Shown: in pieces, positions 52,547 to 61,714 of the stretch | Numbering within the stretch: position 1 is the first letter of the stretch | Layout: each line of letters starts with the position of its first letter | Assembly: GCA_017643925.1 (NCBI GenBank) | Contig: JAEPML010000002.1 | Span: 372,001 to 436,000, forward strand | DNA length: 64,000 bases | Origin: Roseibium sp. | Lineage (GTDB): Bacteria; Pseudomonadota; Alphaproteobacteria; Rhizobiales; Stappiaceae | Reading direction: 5' to 3' | Made by a program: the position numbers and the translations under genes | Notes under the pieces: model-generated | What the model was told of the DNA's origin: nothing | Databases searched by the model: none | The model's input: the letters and a program-made list of their open reading frames with translations, nothing else

Positions 52547-52577
52547 TTGACCTCAAGTCGACTTGAATTTGTACGCT
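52547..52577 (+). promoter_or_regulatory. MerR-type promoter with dyad TCAAGTCGACTTGA in a 19-bp spacer
   Basis: TTGACC (52547-52552) and TACGCT (52572-52577) are 19 bases apart. The perfect 14-bp palindrome (52553-52566) starts directly after the -35 box. This long spacer plus central dyad is the hallmark of promoters activated by MerR-family distortion. The sequence is close to the SoxR-box type CCTCAAGT-N2-ACTTGAGG. The dyad overlaps the leader of the regulator gene, which allows autocontrol. Confidence 0.72.
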
Positions 52578-52610
52578 GGACTCCTCCCTCTCAAAACGCA
52601 AGGAAAATCC

Positions 52611-53834
52611 GTGTCCCAATCCCCCGAACACACACACCGTCCACTTTGGCGAGACACTGTCGCCGTCGGTCTCTTGATGACCGCAACCCTGAAGATCATG
52701 GCCAATGCTACCATCAGTCCCGCTTTGCCTGCGCTCGAGGCAAGCTTTTCTGAGGAACCCATGGCGGCCTACCTGACGCGTTTCCTCGTTTCCGCTCCGT
52801 CCTTGTCCGTCGTGCTCGTCGCGCCTTTTGCCGGGCTTGCCGCTGATCGGTTCGGGCGAGGGCCCTTGTTGCTTGCCGGGGTCATCCTTTTTGCGGTTGC
52901 AGGCAGTGCGGGATCATATTTGCCGGACCTCAATGCAATCCTGGCCAGCCGGTTCCTGCTTGGCATTGCCGTCGCCTTGACAATGACGGCCCAGGTTGCG
53001 CTGGTCGGAGATCTTTTTTCCGGATCGAACCGCAGTGCCTTCATGGGGTGGCAGGTCGCCGCCGTCAATTTCAGCGGGTTTTTCTATATCGGTTTTGCGG
53101 GACTGCTCGCAGGCACATCACCACGCCTGCCGTTTCTGATTTACGCGTTGCCCCTGTTCCTTGTACCTCTCCTGGCCAAAATCCATCGCGAGGAACGGCA
53201 GCGGGGCAGGGCGCAGACAAAAACGACTAGCGACGAAACCCGGCTTTCCGGATCACGGAGTTGGCTGCTTCCGGCGATTTCGGTTGGGCTGCTTACAATG
53301 GTGACCGTGATGCTGTTCTTCCTGATGCCAAGCCAGCTGCCGTATTTCCTCGACCTCAACGGTTTTGACAGTGCCACGGGAACGGCCATCGGTTTGGGCG
53401 TGCTTACGTTGACGGGCGGAGCTGTCGCCATTCTGTTCAAACGTGTCTCGGACGCGCTTGGAGTTCCTGCCACCTTCGCACTTGGGTTTACTCTCATGGC
53501 AGCAGGGTTTGGCGCACTGGCTCTTGAGGCGGTCTGGCCGACCATCCTCGCCGGTGCTTCGCTTGTCGGTGCGGGCTACGGTCTGGTTCAACCGAGTTTC
53601 CTGATGCTAGCGCTCCAAATTGCCCCGGCAAGCCGACGCGGCAGCGTCTCGGGTATCGTTACGACAGCAATGTTTCTGGGCCAGGTCATCTCACCACTGG
53701 TTTTGACGCCGCTGATCCTTTCAAGAGGATTTCCGGTGACGTTTATCGTCGCGGCGACTGCACTCGGGCTTTGTGCGCTTGCAGCTCTGTCGGCATTGCT
53801 GCTTCCGCAAAGGCTCCGAAAGCGGACAACCTGA
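52611..53834 (+). CDS. MFS-family efflux transporter
   Basis: From the GTG at 52611 (AAGGA 6 bases upstream) the product is 407 residues with about 12 membrane helices. The first half contains LSVVLVAPFAGLAADRFGRGPLLLAG, the conserved loop 2-3 motif of drug:H+ antiporters (GxLaDrxGrkxxl). The second-half region PSFLMLALQIAPASRRGSVSGIVTTAMFLGQVISPLV is also typical of major facilitator drug or metabolite exporters. It is divergent from a MerR regulator whose likely operator lies in its promoter, so induction by the exported compound or by a redox signal is plausible. Confidence 0.9.
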   Translation: MSQSPEHTHRPLWRDTVAVGLLMTATLKIMANATISPALPALEASFSEEPMAAYLTRFLVSAPSLSVVLVAPFAGLAADRFGRGPLLLAGVILFAVAGSAGSYLPDLNAILASRFLLGIAVALTMTAQVALVGDLFSGSNRSAFMGWQVAAVNFSGFFYIGFAGLLAGTSPRLPFLIYALPLFLVPLLAKIHREERQRGRAQTKTTSDETRLSGSRSWLLPAISVGLLTMVTVMLFFLMPSQLPYFLDLNGFDSATGTAIGLGVLTLTGGAVAILFKRVSDALGVPATFALGFTLMAAGFGALALEAVWPTILAGASLVGAGYGLVQPSFLMLALQIAPASRRGSVSGIVTTAMFLGQVISPLVLTPLILSRGFPVTFIVAATALGLCALAALSALLLPQRLRKRTT

Positions 53835-53841
53835 TCCGCCG

Positions 53842-55071
53842 TCAGTTCGGAAACACCAGAACCTTCACCGGCAACAGGAGCGACTGGGCCCGGATGACAA
53901 TTGCATTGGCAATGCCCATGCCATCGACGATGCGTGACAGGAAGGCCGAGAAGCCGGTGATTTCACCTTCCTTGATGGCCTTGTCGTGATTGGAATAGGC
54001 GACCCCGATGCATCTGCTGCCCGGGGGAACCAGATCGGCGTGCCCGGCATAGATCGGCTCGATGACGGTAAATATCGTTCCTGGCCGGGCCCGGTCCTGG
54101 ATGTCGATGAGTTGATCCGTCGGCCGCAACTGCCCGCCTGCAATGGAAGTCTGCACTTCGACAACCTTCATCGGGATGATCGTAAGAGGCTTGGACGCAC
54201 AAGTGATCTCCAGAACGGTGCCGGTGTGAAGCACCTGGGCTGAAACCTGCCCAAAGCCTGCCTGGAACCGTCCGCGCCCCGACCCTTCCGGGACGAGGAT
54301 CCCGGCGGGGCGAAGAATCGGATTGACCAGGTCACCCGGTTTCAGGAGAAACTGGCGAACAGTACCGTTGGTTCCGGCATAGACCGTTGACTTCGATATC
54401 TCGGTCTCGGCCTGGAGCAGGGCAGCGCCGGCACTCGCTTTTTGTGCTGGCAGCAGGGTGTTGAGACGCGCGGACAGGGCGTCCCGCTGTGCGCGCGCAG
54501 CCTCCAGTGAACCCACGAGGGTCTGAACGGACAGCCGCAAGCGTTCCAGTTCCTGTTCGGTGACTACATTCTGATTGCGTTCGCTTAGCTCCTGGCGTCT
54601 GCGAAACTCGTCTTCCGCCTGTTTGAGCTGGCTTTCGGCCGAGAGGATCTGCCCATCTGCTGCGGCAAGTTCCGCGCTTGCGACAGCCGTGGCGGCTTCG
54701 ATCTCGGTGATCCTGCGCCGGGCCGTTTCGGCGGCTGCTTCCTGTCGTTGCGTGTCCAGACGGAAAATCGGTTCACCCGCGAGCACGAATTCGTTGTCTG
54801 TCACGTAGACTTCAGCCACTCGGCCCGGCCGGTCGCTCAGGATTGAAACGGTGCGGAAGAGAGAGGTGACATTGGACGTCGTCGGATGAAAATAGAAAAT
54901 CACTGTCAGGAGGGTGACCGCAAGAACGACACAGGCGGTGATGCCCCATCTGAGCTCGTACCAAACGCTGAAAATGGTGATTTCGTGTCCCAGCCGCTTG
55001 CCCTGCTTGTAGTGCCGGTAGAGATAGTCTGGAACGATGGTGATAAGCGCGCTGAAAAGGAGTTCGAGCAT
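53842..55071 (-). CDS. HlyD-family membrane fusion protein
   Basis: The 409-residue protein has one N-terminal membrane helix (about residues 44-64, WGITACVVLAVTLLTVIFY), then a biotinyl-lipoyl-like domain (VSILSDRPGRVAEVYVTDNEFVLAGEPIFRLD), long coiled-coil arms (about 110-230) and a beta-barrel domain. This is the layout of inner-membrane adaptors such as EmrA and YibH/YiaV. Its start overlaps the stop of the DUF3302 gene (TGATG), reproducing the DUF3302-HlyD gene pair of enterobacteria (yiaW-yiaV). No ABC or MFS pump gene is adjacent in the same unit, and the partner is unknown. Confidence 0.9.
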   Translation of the reverse strand: MLELLFSALITIVPDYLYRHYKQGKRLGHEITIFSVWYELRWGITACVVLAVTLLTVIFYFHPTTSNVTSLFRTVSILSDRPGRVAEVYVTDNEFVLAGEPIFRLDTQRQEAAAETARRRITEIEAATAVASAELAAADGQILSAESQLKQAEDEFRRRQELSERNQNVVTEQELERLRLSVQTLVGSLEAARAQRDALSARLNTLLPAQKASAGAALLQAETEISKSTVYAGTNGTVRQFLLKPGDLVNPILRPAGILVPEGSGRGRFQAGFGQVSAQVLHTGTVLEITCASKPLTIIPMKVVEVQTSIAGGQLRPTDQLIDIQDRARPGTIFTVIEPIYAGHADLVPPGSRCIGVAYSNHDKAIKEGEITGFSAFLSRIVDGMGIANAIVIRAQSLLLPVKVLVFPN

Positions 55072-55430
55072 CAGTTAGCACCCCGTCCATATCGGGATAC
55101 CCGGCGCCGTTCCTTCTCCCGGATCTTGACGGGGAGCACGATCTTGGAAATGGGAATGGCCGCAAACAGAAGTGCTGCTATCCAGAAGATATTGTTCATC
55201 GTTAAAAGGGACAGGAGCCCCAGGATGCCGACGATCTGCAGCTGCGCCTTGCTTGTGCCGGAAGCCATTCTGTCGGGAATGGCCTGTATGGTGAAATAAA
55301 GAGCCCCGAAACCCAGCAGAACCAGGACGAGCACCACTCCGACCGCAAAAAAGAGAAGGTCCGTGTCACCGGGGCCGGTGATGAAAAACGGCAACGGATC
55401 GTGAGGTGCATCGCTATAGGAGGATTTCAT
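55071..55430 (-). CDS. DUF3302-like small inner-membrane protein (YiaW-like)
   Basis: The 119-residue protein (ATG at 55430) has two to three hydrophobic helices (FFAVGVVLVLVLLGFGALYF, IVGILGLLSLLTMNN, IFWIAALLFAAIPI). The pattern and spacing resemble YiaW/YibI (DUF3302), including a conserved IPDRMA-like turn between helices. It precedes and overlaps an HlyD-family adaptor gene, as in the yiaWV pair. A longer frame starting with TTG at 55463 is possible. It probably forms a complex with the adaptor; the transported substrate is unknown. Confidence 0.72.
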   Translation of the reverse strand: MKSSYSDAPHDPLPFFITGPGDTDLLFFAVGVVLVLVLLGFGALYFTIQAIPDRMASGTSKAQLQIVGILGLLSLLTMNNIFWIAALLFAAIPISKIVLPVKIREKERRRVSRYGRGAN

Positions 55431-55540
55431 ACTGCCCGGTCTCAACCTGATTGTAGCTGCCAAGAGTAGACTAAGCCGGTCGGGTCAGAGCAATAGGTAG
55501 TTCTACCAGTATTTTGTCGGCGAGAGGCGCCCGCCCGGGA

Positions 55541-56857
55541 TTATTCCGGTCCTGACTGCTTCGCGGCCGATCCGGCCACATAGGTCTCGACGATCGCGCG
55601 ATCATCGCCAAGTGTCTGAAGAACGAAGAGCTCTTCCGAGAGTGTCTCAACTGTTTCCATCCGCAAAGCCATCGGACGCGTTGCACGCGCGTCAAGAACC
55701 ACGACATCCGCATCGGTACCCGCATCCAGAGTGCCGATCCAGTCCGAAAGGGACAGGGCTTTGGCATTCCCAAGCGTTGCCCAGTAGAAACAGGTCAGCG
55801 GATGAAGGCGTTGACGTTGCAGCTGCAGCACCTTGTAGCCTTCATCCAGCGTACGCAGCATCGAATAGTTTGTTCCACCCCCGACATCGGTGGCAATGGC
55901 GGTCCGAATGCCGGAGGCCTCCAGCCTTGCCTTGTCGAACAGGCCGCTGCCAAGGAAAAGATTGGACGTTGGACAGAAGACCGCGACCGATCCCGTCTCG
56001 CGCATGACCCCGAGTTCCCGCTCGTTCATATGGATGCAATGACCGAGCAATGACCTGGGGCCGAGGAGCCCGAATCCTTCATAGACCCCCAGATAGTCCG
56101 CAGCCTCCGGAAAAAGCTCTTTGGTCAGGGAGATTTCGTTGTGATTTTCGTTGATGTGGGTCTGGAGGTGAACGCCGGGATGTTCATTCAGCAATGATCC
56201 CGCGGCTTCGAGCTGGGCGGGCGTTGACGTAATCGCGAAACGGGGGGTTACAGCGTAATGTGCACGCCCCCTTCCATGCCATTTCTCCAGAAGTTTCTTG
56301 CTGTCGTCATAGGAGTTCTGTGCCGTGTCGCAGAGATCCGCCGGAGCATTCCGGTCCATCATGGTCTTGCCACCAATCATCAGCATGTCGCGGGCTTCTG
56401 CTTCTTCGAAATAGGCATCGACCGAGTTGGGATGGCTGGAGCAATAGGCGACAGCAGTGGTGGTGCCATGGGACAAAAGCGCGTCGAAGAATTCCTTTGC
56501 GATGCGCTTGCCATGCGTCTTGTCGGCGAATTTCAACTCGGCCGGAAAGGTGTAGTCATTCAGCCAGTCGAGCAACTGGTCGGCCCAGGAGGCAATCACT
56601 TGTGCCTGCGGAAAGTGGATATGCGTGTCAATGAAACCGGGGACAATGAGGTGCGGGCGATGATCGATGATTTCGGTGCCTGTCGGCGCATTCGACGCAA
56701 CGACGGAATAGGGGCCTCGCTCCTCGATCTTGCCGTTTGAAATCAGAAGTGCACCGTCTTCTTCGTAAGAATAGCTGTCCCAATCGTCCGCACCCTTGGG
56801 AGCGTCATTGAATGTGAGCAGCCTGCCGCGCAGGATTTTTGTTTTTTTGTCGGACAC
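55541..56857 (-). CDS. guaD: Guanine deaminase
   Basis: The 438-residue protein is an amidohydrolase with the expected zinc-site pattern: PGFIDTHIHFPQAQ (His-x-His), LQTHINENHNEI, LGHCIHMNERE and ATDVGGGTNYSML (catalytic Asp). The segment SWADQLLDWLNDYTFPAE after the first motif is typical of guanine deaminase rather than related chlorohydrolases. It converts guanine to xanthine, the entry to purine breakdown. Length matches the family. It is alone in its unit, downstream of a small-protein gene on the same strand (distance about 170 bases). Confidence 0.95.
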   Translation of the reverse strand: MSDKKTKILRGRLLTFNDAPKGADDWDSYSYEEDGALLISNGKIEERGPYSVVASNAPTGTEIIDHRPHLIVPGFIDTHIHFPQAQVIASWADQLLDWLNDYTFPAELKFADKTHGKRIAKEFFDALLSHGTTTAVAYCSSHPNSVDAYFEEAEARDMLMIGGKTMMDRNAPADLCDTAQNSYDDSKKLLEKWHGRGRAHYAVTPRFAITSTPAQLEAAGSLLNEHPGVHLQTHINENHNEISLTKELFPEAADYLGVYEGFGLLGPRSLLGHCIHMNERELGVMRETGSVAVFCPTSNLFLGSGLFDKARLEASGIRTAIATDVGGGTNYSMLRTLDEGYKVLQLQRQRLHPLTCFYWATLGNAKALSLSDWIGTLDAGTDADVVVLDARATRPMALRMETVETLSEELFVLQTLGDDRAIVETYVAGSAAKQSGPE

Positions 56858-57028
56858 GGACCGTTTCCCGGATGAAGTGGCTCAGGTGAGTTGGCAGTCT
56901 CCGGAATCTAAACCTCATTTCCCAGTGGTACAACGGATGACTGTCAATGAATTCAAGAAGGTGTCGCAACCGAAGACGAATGGAAAGGATTGTTGGCGGG
57001 AACGCCGCTTCTGCACCAACGGGTCAGC

Positions 57029-57190
57029 CTAACCGGCAAGATTACCGTGCATGAGCAGCTGGAAGATGGCTGCAGCGGTACCGACCGTCGCCAGCAGGAC
57101 GTAGAGCACAAACAGGGTTACCCCGTGGTTGGACGCGGGTGATGTCCCGGCGCTGGGGCCATCAGGGTTTTCAGTTTCTGCAGTCTGCAT
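57029..57190 (-). CDS. Small single-span membrane protein (53 residues), function unknown
   Basis: An ATG at 57190 opens a 53-residue frame. Its N-terminal part is hydrophilic (QTAETENPDGPSAGTSP) and the C-terminal part is one hydrophobic helix (GVTLFVLYVLLATVGTAA, about residues 23-41) ending GNLAG. The codon use is GC-rich at third positions like neighbouring genes, which supports coding. No clear ribosome site is seen upstream. It sits between guanine deaminase and the divergent agmatinase. A plausible small membrane protein; no family recognised. Confidence 0.6.
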   Translation of the reverse strand: MQTAETENPDGPSAGTSPASNHGVTLFVLYVLLATVGTAAAIFQLLMHGNLAG

Positions 57191-57402
57191 GGATCGCTAA
57201 CCGGAAGACCAATGAATTCAATTTCTTGCTTAGCAGCAAGCACCAAATTTTGTCTTAAGAAACCGACGTCCCCGAATTTCTACAGCAGGATCCGGCCGGG
57301 CGGCATGAAATGCGTGTTCGCGCACAGTTTGGCGTTTTGTTTTTGGTCTCGCCTTCGTATGGTCAGGGCATTGTTGCGAGCTCAAACGATTCAGGAAACG
57401 CA

Positions 57403-58356
57403 ATGTCAGCTGATCTGCCCCGTCCAACCGACAACGCCTTTCTGGGAAACTCCGTAAAGGGAGGGTCACACGAAGCGACCTATGCCGGAGCCTTGTCTTT
57501 CATGCGCCGCCGCTACTCCCGTGATCTTGACGGCGTCGACCTCGCGATTTGGGGGGTCCCGTTCGATGCTTCCGTTTCCAACCGCCCGGGGGCCCGTTTC
57601 GGACCGCAGGGCGTGCGCAGGGCATCGGCAATCTTTGACGGAGATCCGCAGTATCCGTTCCACATGGACCCGTTTGAAACTCTGGCCTGTGTCGACTATG
57701 GCGATTGCGTTTTCGATTACGGTCGAAATACCGATGTGCCCGGTCATATCGAAGCCCAGGCCAAGGCTATTCTGGACACCGATACCCATCTGTTTTCCAT
57801 AGGAGGCGACCACTTCGTCACCTATCCGTTGCTCCGGGCACATGTCGCGAAACACGGGCCACTGGCGCTGGTCCAGTTCGACGCTCACCAGGACACATGG
57901 CCGGACGAAGGCGACCGGATCGATCATGGGACCTTTACCGGCAGGGCTGTGCGTGAAGGATTGATCGATCCCGAACGCTCGATCCAGATCGGCATCAGGA
58001 CCCACGCACCCGAGACCTGTGGTCTGGAGATCATCTACGGACACGAGATGGACCCGCTGGGAATTCCGGGTGTTGTTCAACGGATCAAGGATCGGGTCGG
58101 TTCCGGTCCCGCCTACATGACTTTTGACATTGATTGCCTTGACCCCGCATTTGCCCCTGGAACGGGTACACCGGTCGCCGGAGGCCTGTCTTCTCGTGAG
58201 GCCTTGTCCATCCTGCGGGATCTGGGGGAAATCGAATTTGTCGGGGGTGATGTTGTTGAAGTGGCTCCCGCCTATGATCATGCGGATGTCACGTCCATTG
58301 CAGGGGCAAGCGTTGCACTGACTTACATCGGCCTGCTTGCGGAAAGGCTCAAATAG
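57403..58356 (+). CDS. speB: Agmatinase / ureohydrolase family protein
   Basis: From the ATG at 57403 (AGGA 7 bases upstream) the product is 317 residues, the usual agmatinase length. The binuclear manganese ligands are visible: GGDHF, QFDAHQD and FDIDCLDPAFAPGTGTP, together with the PFD...RPGARFGPQGVR segment near the N-terminus. Agmatinase hydrolyses agmatine to putrescine and urea. Related guanidino hydrolases with other substrates (guanidinobutyrate, guanidinopropionate) share these motifs, so the symbol is a best estimate. An upstream start at 57310 is rejected. Confidence 0.88.
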   Translation: MSADLPRPTDNAFLGNSVKGGSHEATYAGALSFMRRRYSRDLDGVDLAIWGVPFDASVSNRPGARFGPQGVRRASAIFDGDPQYPFHMDPFETLACVDYGDCVFDYGRNTDVPGHIEAQAKAILDTDTHLFSIGGDHFVTYPLLRAHVAKHGPLALVQFDAHQDTWPDEGDRIDHGTFTGRAVREGLIDPERSIQIGIRTHAPETCGLEIIYGHEMDPLGIPGVVQRIKDRVGSGPAYMTFDIDCLDPAFAPGTGTPVAGGLSSREALSILRDLGEIEFVGGDVVEVAPAYDHADVTSIAGASVALTYIGLLAERLK

Positions 58357-58415
58357 TCAGGGTTTTGGTCAGGCTGTTCACATGGTTCGCTGCGCGTGAA
58401 GTTTTCTCAATCACG

Positions 58416-59069
58416 TCAGTAGGCACGCGCCTTCGCCTTGGGCGTGTTGTCGTTCTGGGCTGAATAACTCCAGAACCGGTAGAGCGGATTCTTATTCTTC
58501 ATCGCGCGGTAAAGCTGCCGGAGCTTGTGAAAATGGACGGTCATGGCCGCGTAGCAAACGATCAGCCCCGTTCCGGTCAAGATTGGTGACGCAGTGAGCC
58601 CACCTGTCATTGCGACGAGTGTTCCCGTGAGAAAGGCGAGATAAAGGGTCGTCAGGGCAACATTGATATCCTGGGGCACAGGTGTTTGCAGCCTGTTCAG
58701 CCAGATCCTTTCGCCGAAACTGACTTCGGTTGCCCAGCCACCGCCGCGCGAGAGCCTGGCGCCAACTCTGGCCAAGGCGGCAAATCCGAGGATTGCGATC
58801 AGGACCAGAACGATGGAAACGACATAACCAATCCAGAGATGAGACCACAAGATCGCTGTAACAACCGAGGGGCCGGCAATTCTGACATACGTTCCCAGAG
58901 CGCCGGCTGGCTTCACGGAGCTCATTTTCAGCATCGACAGCGACGGATTCGGTGCAAGGGGACCAAACTGGCCGGAGCTGGATTCTGAAGGAGCGTTTCG
59001 CTGGTGAGTTTGCATGACTGACACTGGTCCGTTGGCGCGTTTTAACTTTACCCGGACAGACGCTTCCAT
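58416..59069 (-). CDS. Integral membrane protein of unknown function
   Basis: The 217-residue protein has about three to four hydrophobic segments (VVTAILWSHLWIGYVVSIVLVLIAILGFAAL; INVALTTLYLAFLTGTLVAMTGGL; ILTGTGLIVCYAAMTVHF) with basic loops. It ends in a Lys-rich, cytoplasmic-type tail (KNKNPLYRFWSYSAQ). No known family is recognised. A second start 54 bases downstream (59015) is possible and would remove 18 residues. It converges with the agmatinase gene. Confidence 0.7.
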   Translation of the reverse strand: MEASVRVKLKRANGPVSVMQTHQRNAPSESSSGQFGPLAPNPSLSMLKMSSVKPAGALGTYVRIAGPSVVTAILWSHLWIGYVVSIVLVLIAILGFAALARVGARLSRGGGWATEVSFGERIWLNRLQTPVPQDINVALTTLYLAFLTGTLVAMTGGLTASPILTGTGLIVCYAAMTVHFHKLRQLYRAMKNKNPLYRFWSYSAQNDNTPKAKARAY

Positions 59070-59341
59070 TGCAATTGAGTTCTTTCAGCTTTTTCCAAGC
59101 GGCACCCGTCAAAAGTAACGATAGATTTTTAAACAAACTTGGAAAATATATGCGTAAAAGTATTAGTTAAGTAAAGTGCAGTAGAAACTACCGGTTGGTA
59201 GGAAAATGTCTACTAAGTAGCAGTTTTCGCTCAAAATTTCTGTGCGTTGCCGTGTTGTAAATTTGATTTTTCTCTGTTTCTCGGAAAAAGTATTACTCTA
59301 GAGATGAGGTCAAATCGCTTTGAGCAGGGGTCTCCTTGTAA

Positions 59342-61639
59342 ATGAGTAAAACTGCACAGTACGTTTTACCCCTTGAAGAAATGCTGTCTCTTGCCGCAGA
59401 ACTCAAGCGTCTCGACAAGATGGACAAGATAGGCGCGGCAGATGAATTGCATCTGAGCAGCGATTGGCTGCAGATCCTCGTGAACCAGGTTTCAGACCAC
59501 ATCTACGTCAAGGACCGCAATTTCCGGGTCGTGAAGGCAAATCTGAGTGTCCTGAAAGACATAGGTTACGAAGAAATTGCCGAGCTGCTCGGCAAAACGG
59601 ATCTTGACCTGCATGGCGAAGAAATCGGCAGCTATTTTTTGGCGGTGGACCAGGAGGTCGCGCGTACCAAGAAACCGAAGATTGATGTCGAGGAGTTCAT
59701 GATCCTGCCGAATGGTCGGAGAAAGTGGTTCTTTTCGTCGAAATTTCCGGTGCTGGACGAGGCCAACGAGTTCGTTGGATTGGTCGGGATCTCAAGGGAT
59801 ATTACCGCTCGGAAAAAGGCTGAAATGCTGCAGGAGGGCCAGAACAAGATCCTGCAGGATATAGCAACAGGACGCCCGCTATCAGAGGTTCTGGACACTC
59901 TTGTCCAGACAATCGACGAACAGCTCGATGGCGTTATGGGCTCCGTCATGCTGGTCGACAATGATGGCACCAGCCTGACATCTGCCGCGGGCCCCAATCT
60001 GCCGGAAGGCTTTCTGCAACTGGCCGACGGCATCCCGATCGGTCCCAAGGTGGGCTCATGTGGCACCGCCGTTTATCGGCGCGAAAGCGTTTTCGTGGAC
60101 AACATCAAGGAAGACGAACTTTGGGAAATGTTCAGGGAGACCATGGCAGCCTTTCCCATGCAGTCCTGCTGGTCGGTACCCTTTTTCGGCAAGGACGAGA
60201 TGGTCCTTGGAACCTTCGGCATTTATTCCAACGAGATACGCAGTCCCACCGATTATGAAAAACGGGTGGCGATGGAAGCAGCGCGCCTGGCCTCTATCGC
60301 GGTGGAACGCGAGATAGCTGAGAGCAAGATCCGTTATCTTGCCAATCACGACGTTTTGACAGGCCTCCCGAACCGGCACGAATTCAAGAACAGGCTAGAG
60401 GACAAGGTGGTTTCGAGCCAGGACAGCGGAGAACCGCTTGCCGTTGTCTTTGTGGACCTGGATAACTTCAAATTCGTCAATGACAGTTTCGGTCACGCGG
60501 TGGGGGACAGGGTTCTTCAGCTCGTCGCTGAACGCATTCTTTCACTTCATGACCCGGCGCAAGACGTTATTCGGTTTGGCGGTGACGAGTTCGTTCTGAT
60601 CGTTTGGGGAGAGGCGGCGAAAAGGAAAAATCTGGAAGCCTTCATGGGGAAACTCATGGAAGAGATCACAAAGACGATCCAGATCGGCGACTATTCCTTT
60701 CATGTGACTTGCAGCATTGGTGCTGCCCGTTACCCGCAAGATGCCGGCAATGCCGCTCAGCTCCTCAGGAATGCGGACTGTGCGATGTTTGAAGCCAAAT
60801 CCGAGGGACGAAACGGTTTCAAGATCTACGATCACACGGCGCCTGACAAAAGTGTTAACCGACTGACATTGCTGGAAAATATGCGTCAAGGACTTGAGAA
60901 AGAAGAGTTCTTTCTCGAGTATCAGCCGCAATATGATCTCCTGAGCGGACGCATTGTCGGAGCGGAGGCTCTGGTCAGGTGGCAGCACCCGGAGACAGGT
61001 CGGCTGATGCCTCGGGAATTCATCGCACTGGCCGAGGAAAGCGGATTGATTGTTCCGCTTGGGCGCTGGGTTCTGCACGAGGCCTGCCGGCAGAACAAGG
61101 CCTGGCAGGAAGCCGGGCTACCGCCCATTACCGTGGGTGTGAATGTTTCGGCGCGCCAGTTTCGCGACGCGCGGCTGACAGCTGATATTGCCCATGCACT
61201 TGAGAGTTCAGGGCTTCAGGCCAGGTATCTGGAACTGGAGGTAACCGAAAGTCTTCTGATCGAGAATGCCGAACAGGCAATCGAACTGATGGTCGAGCTG
61301 CGGAAGATTGGCGTGAACCTGGCGATGGATGACTTTGGTATCGGATATTCAAGCCTTGCGGCTTTGAAGAAGTTCCCGCTGACGAGACTGAAAATCGACC
61401 AGAGCTTCGTGGAGGGCCTTGATACCGTTGCGAGCGACCAATCGATCGCTCGGGCCATCATTTCACTTGGACGGGATCTCGGTCTGAACGTGGTTGCGGA
61501 GGGGGTCGAAACGGCAAAGCAACATGCATTCCTGACCACCTGCCAGTGCGAAACCGTACAGGGGTTTCATTTTGGTCGGCCCATGGCGGCGCCGAAACTG
61601 GAGAAGCTTCTGGGCATGACCAGGACACCGCTTGGATAA
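59342..61639 (+). CDS. PAS-GAF-GGDEF-EAL cyclic di-GMP signalling protein
   Basis: The 765-residue protein has a PAS domain (about 41-158), a GAF domain (about 165-325), GGDEF (330-500) and EAL (510-760). The cyclase motif is intact (RFGGDEF, GGDEF at 413-417; VDLDNFKFVNDSFGH). The phosphodiesterase motif is also intact (EAL at 542-544; DDFGIGYSSLAALKKFPLTRLKID). It has no membrane helix, so it is a cytoplasmic sensor that may either make or degrade cyclic di-GMP depending on PAS/GAF ligands. An AT-rich 272-base upstream region probably contains its promoter. It converges with the PHA synthase gene. Net activity cannot be predicted. Confidence 0.94.
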   Translation: MSKTAQYVLPLEEMLSLAAELKRLDKMDKIGAADELHLSSDWLQILVNQVSDHIYVKDRNFRVVKANLSVLKDIGYEEIAELLGKTDLDLHGEEIGSYFLAVDQEVARTKKPKIDVEEFMILPNGRRKWFFSSKFPVLDEANEFVGLVGISRDITARKKAEMLQEGQNKILQDIATGRPLSEVLDTLVQTIDEQLDGVMGSVMLVDNDGTSLTSAAGPNLPEGFLQLADGIPIGPKVGSCGTAVYRRESVFVDNIKEDELWEMFRETMAAFPMQSCWSVPFFGKDEMVLGTFGIYSNEIRSPTDYEKRVAMEAARLASIAVEREIAESKIRYLANHDVLTGLPNRHEFKNRLEDKVVSSQDSGEPLAVVFVDLDNFKFVNDSFGHAVGDRVLQLVAERILSLHDPAQDVIRFGGDEFVLIVWGEAAKRKNLEAFMGKLMEEITKTIQIGDYSFHVTCSIGAARYPQDAGNAAQLLRNADCAMFEAKSEGRNGFKIYDHTAPDKSVNRLTLLENMRQGLEKEEFFLEYQPQYDLLSGRIVGAEALVRWQHPETGRLMPREFIALAEESGLIVPLGRWVLHEACRQNKAWQEAGLPPITVGVNVSARQFRDARLTADIAHALESSGLQARYLELEVTESLLIENAEQAIELMVELRKIGVNLAMDDFGIGYSSLAALKKFPLTRLKIDQSFVEGLDTVASDQSIARAIISLGRDLGLNVVAEGVETAKQHAFLTTCQCETVQGFHFGRPMAAPKLEKLLGMTRTPLG

Positions 61640-61714
61640 AGTGCTCCTGCGACTGGTCGGAACAAGCCAGAGCCCGGCCAGTCGATGACCCGAACATGAT
61701 CCGTTAGTCCCGGG

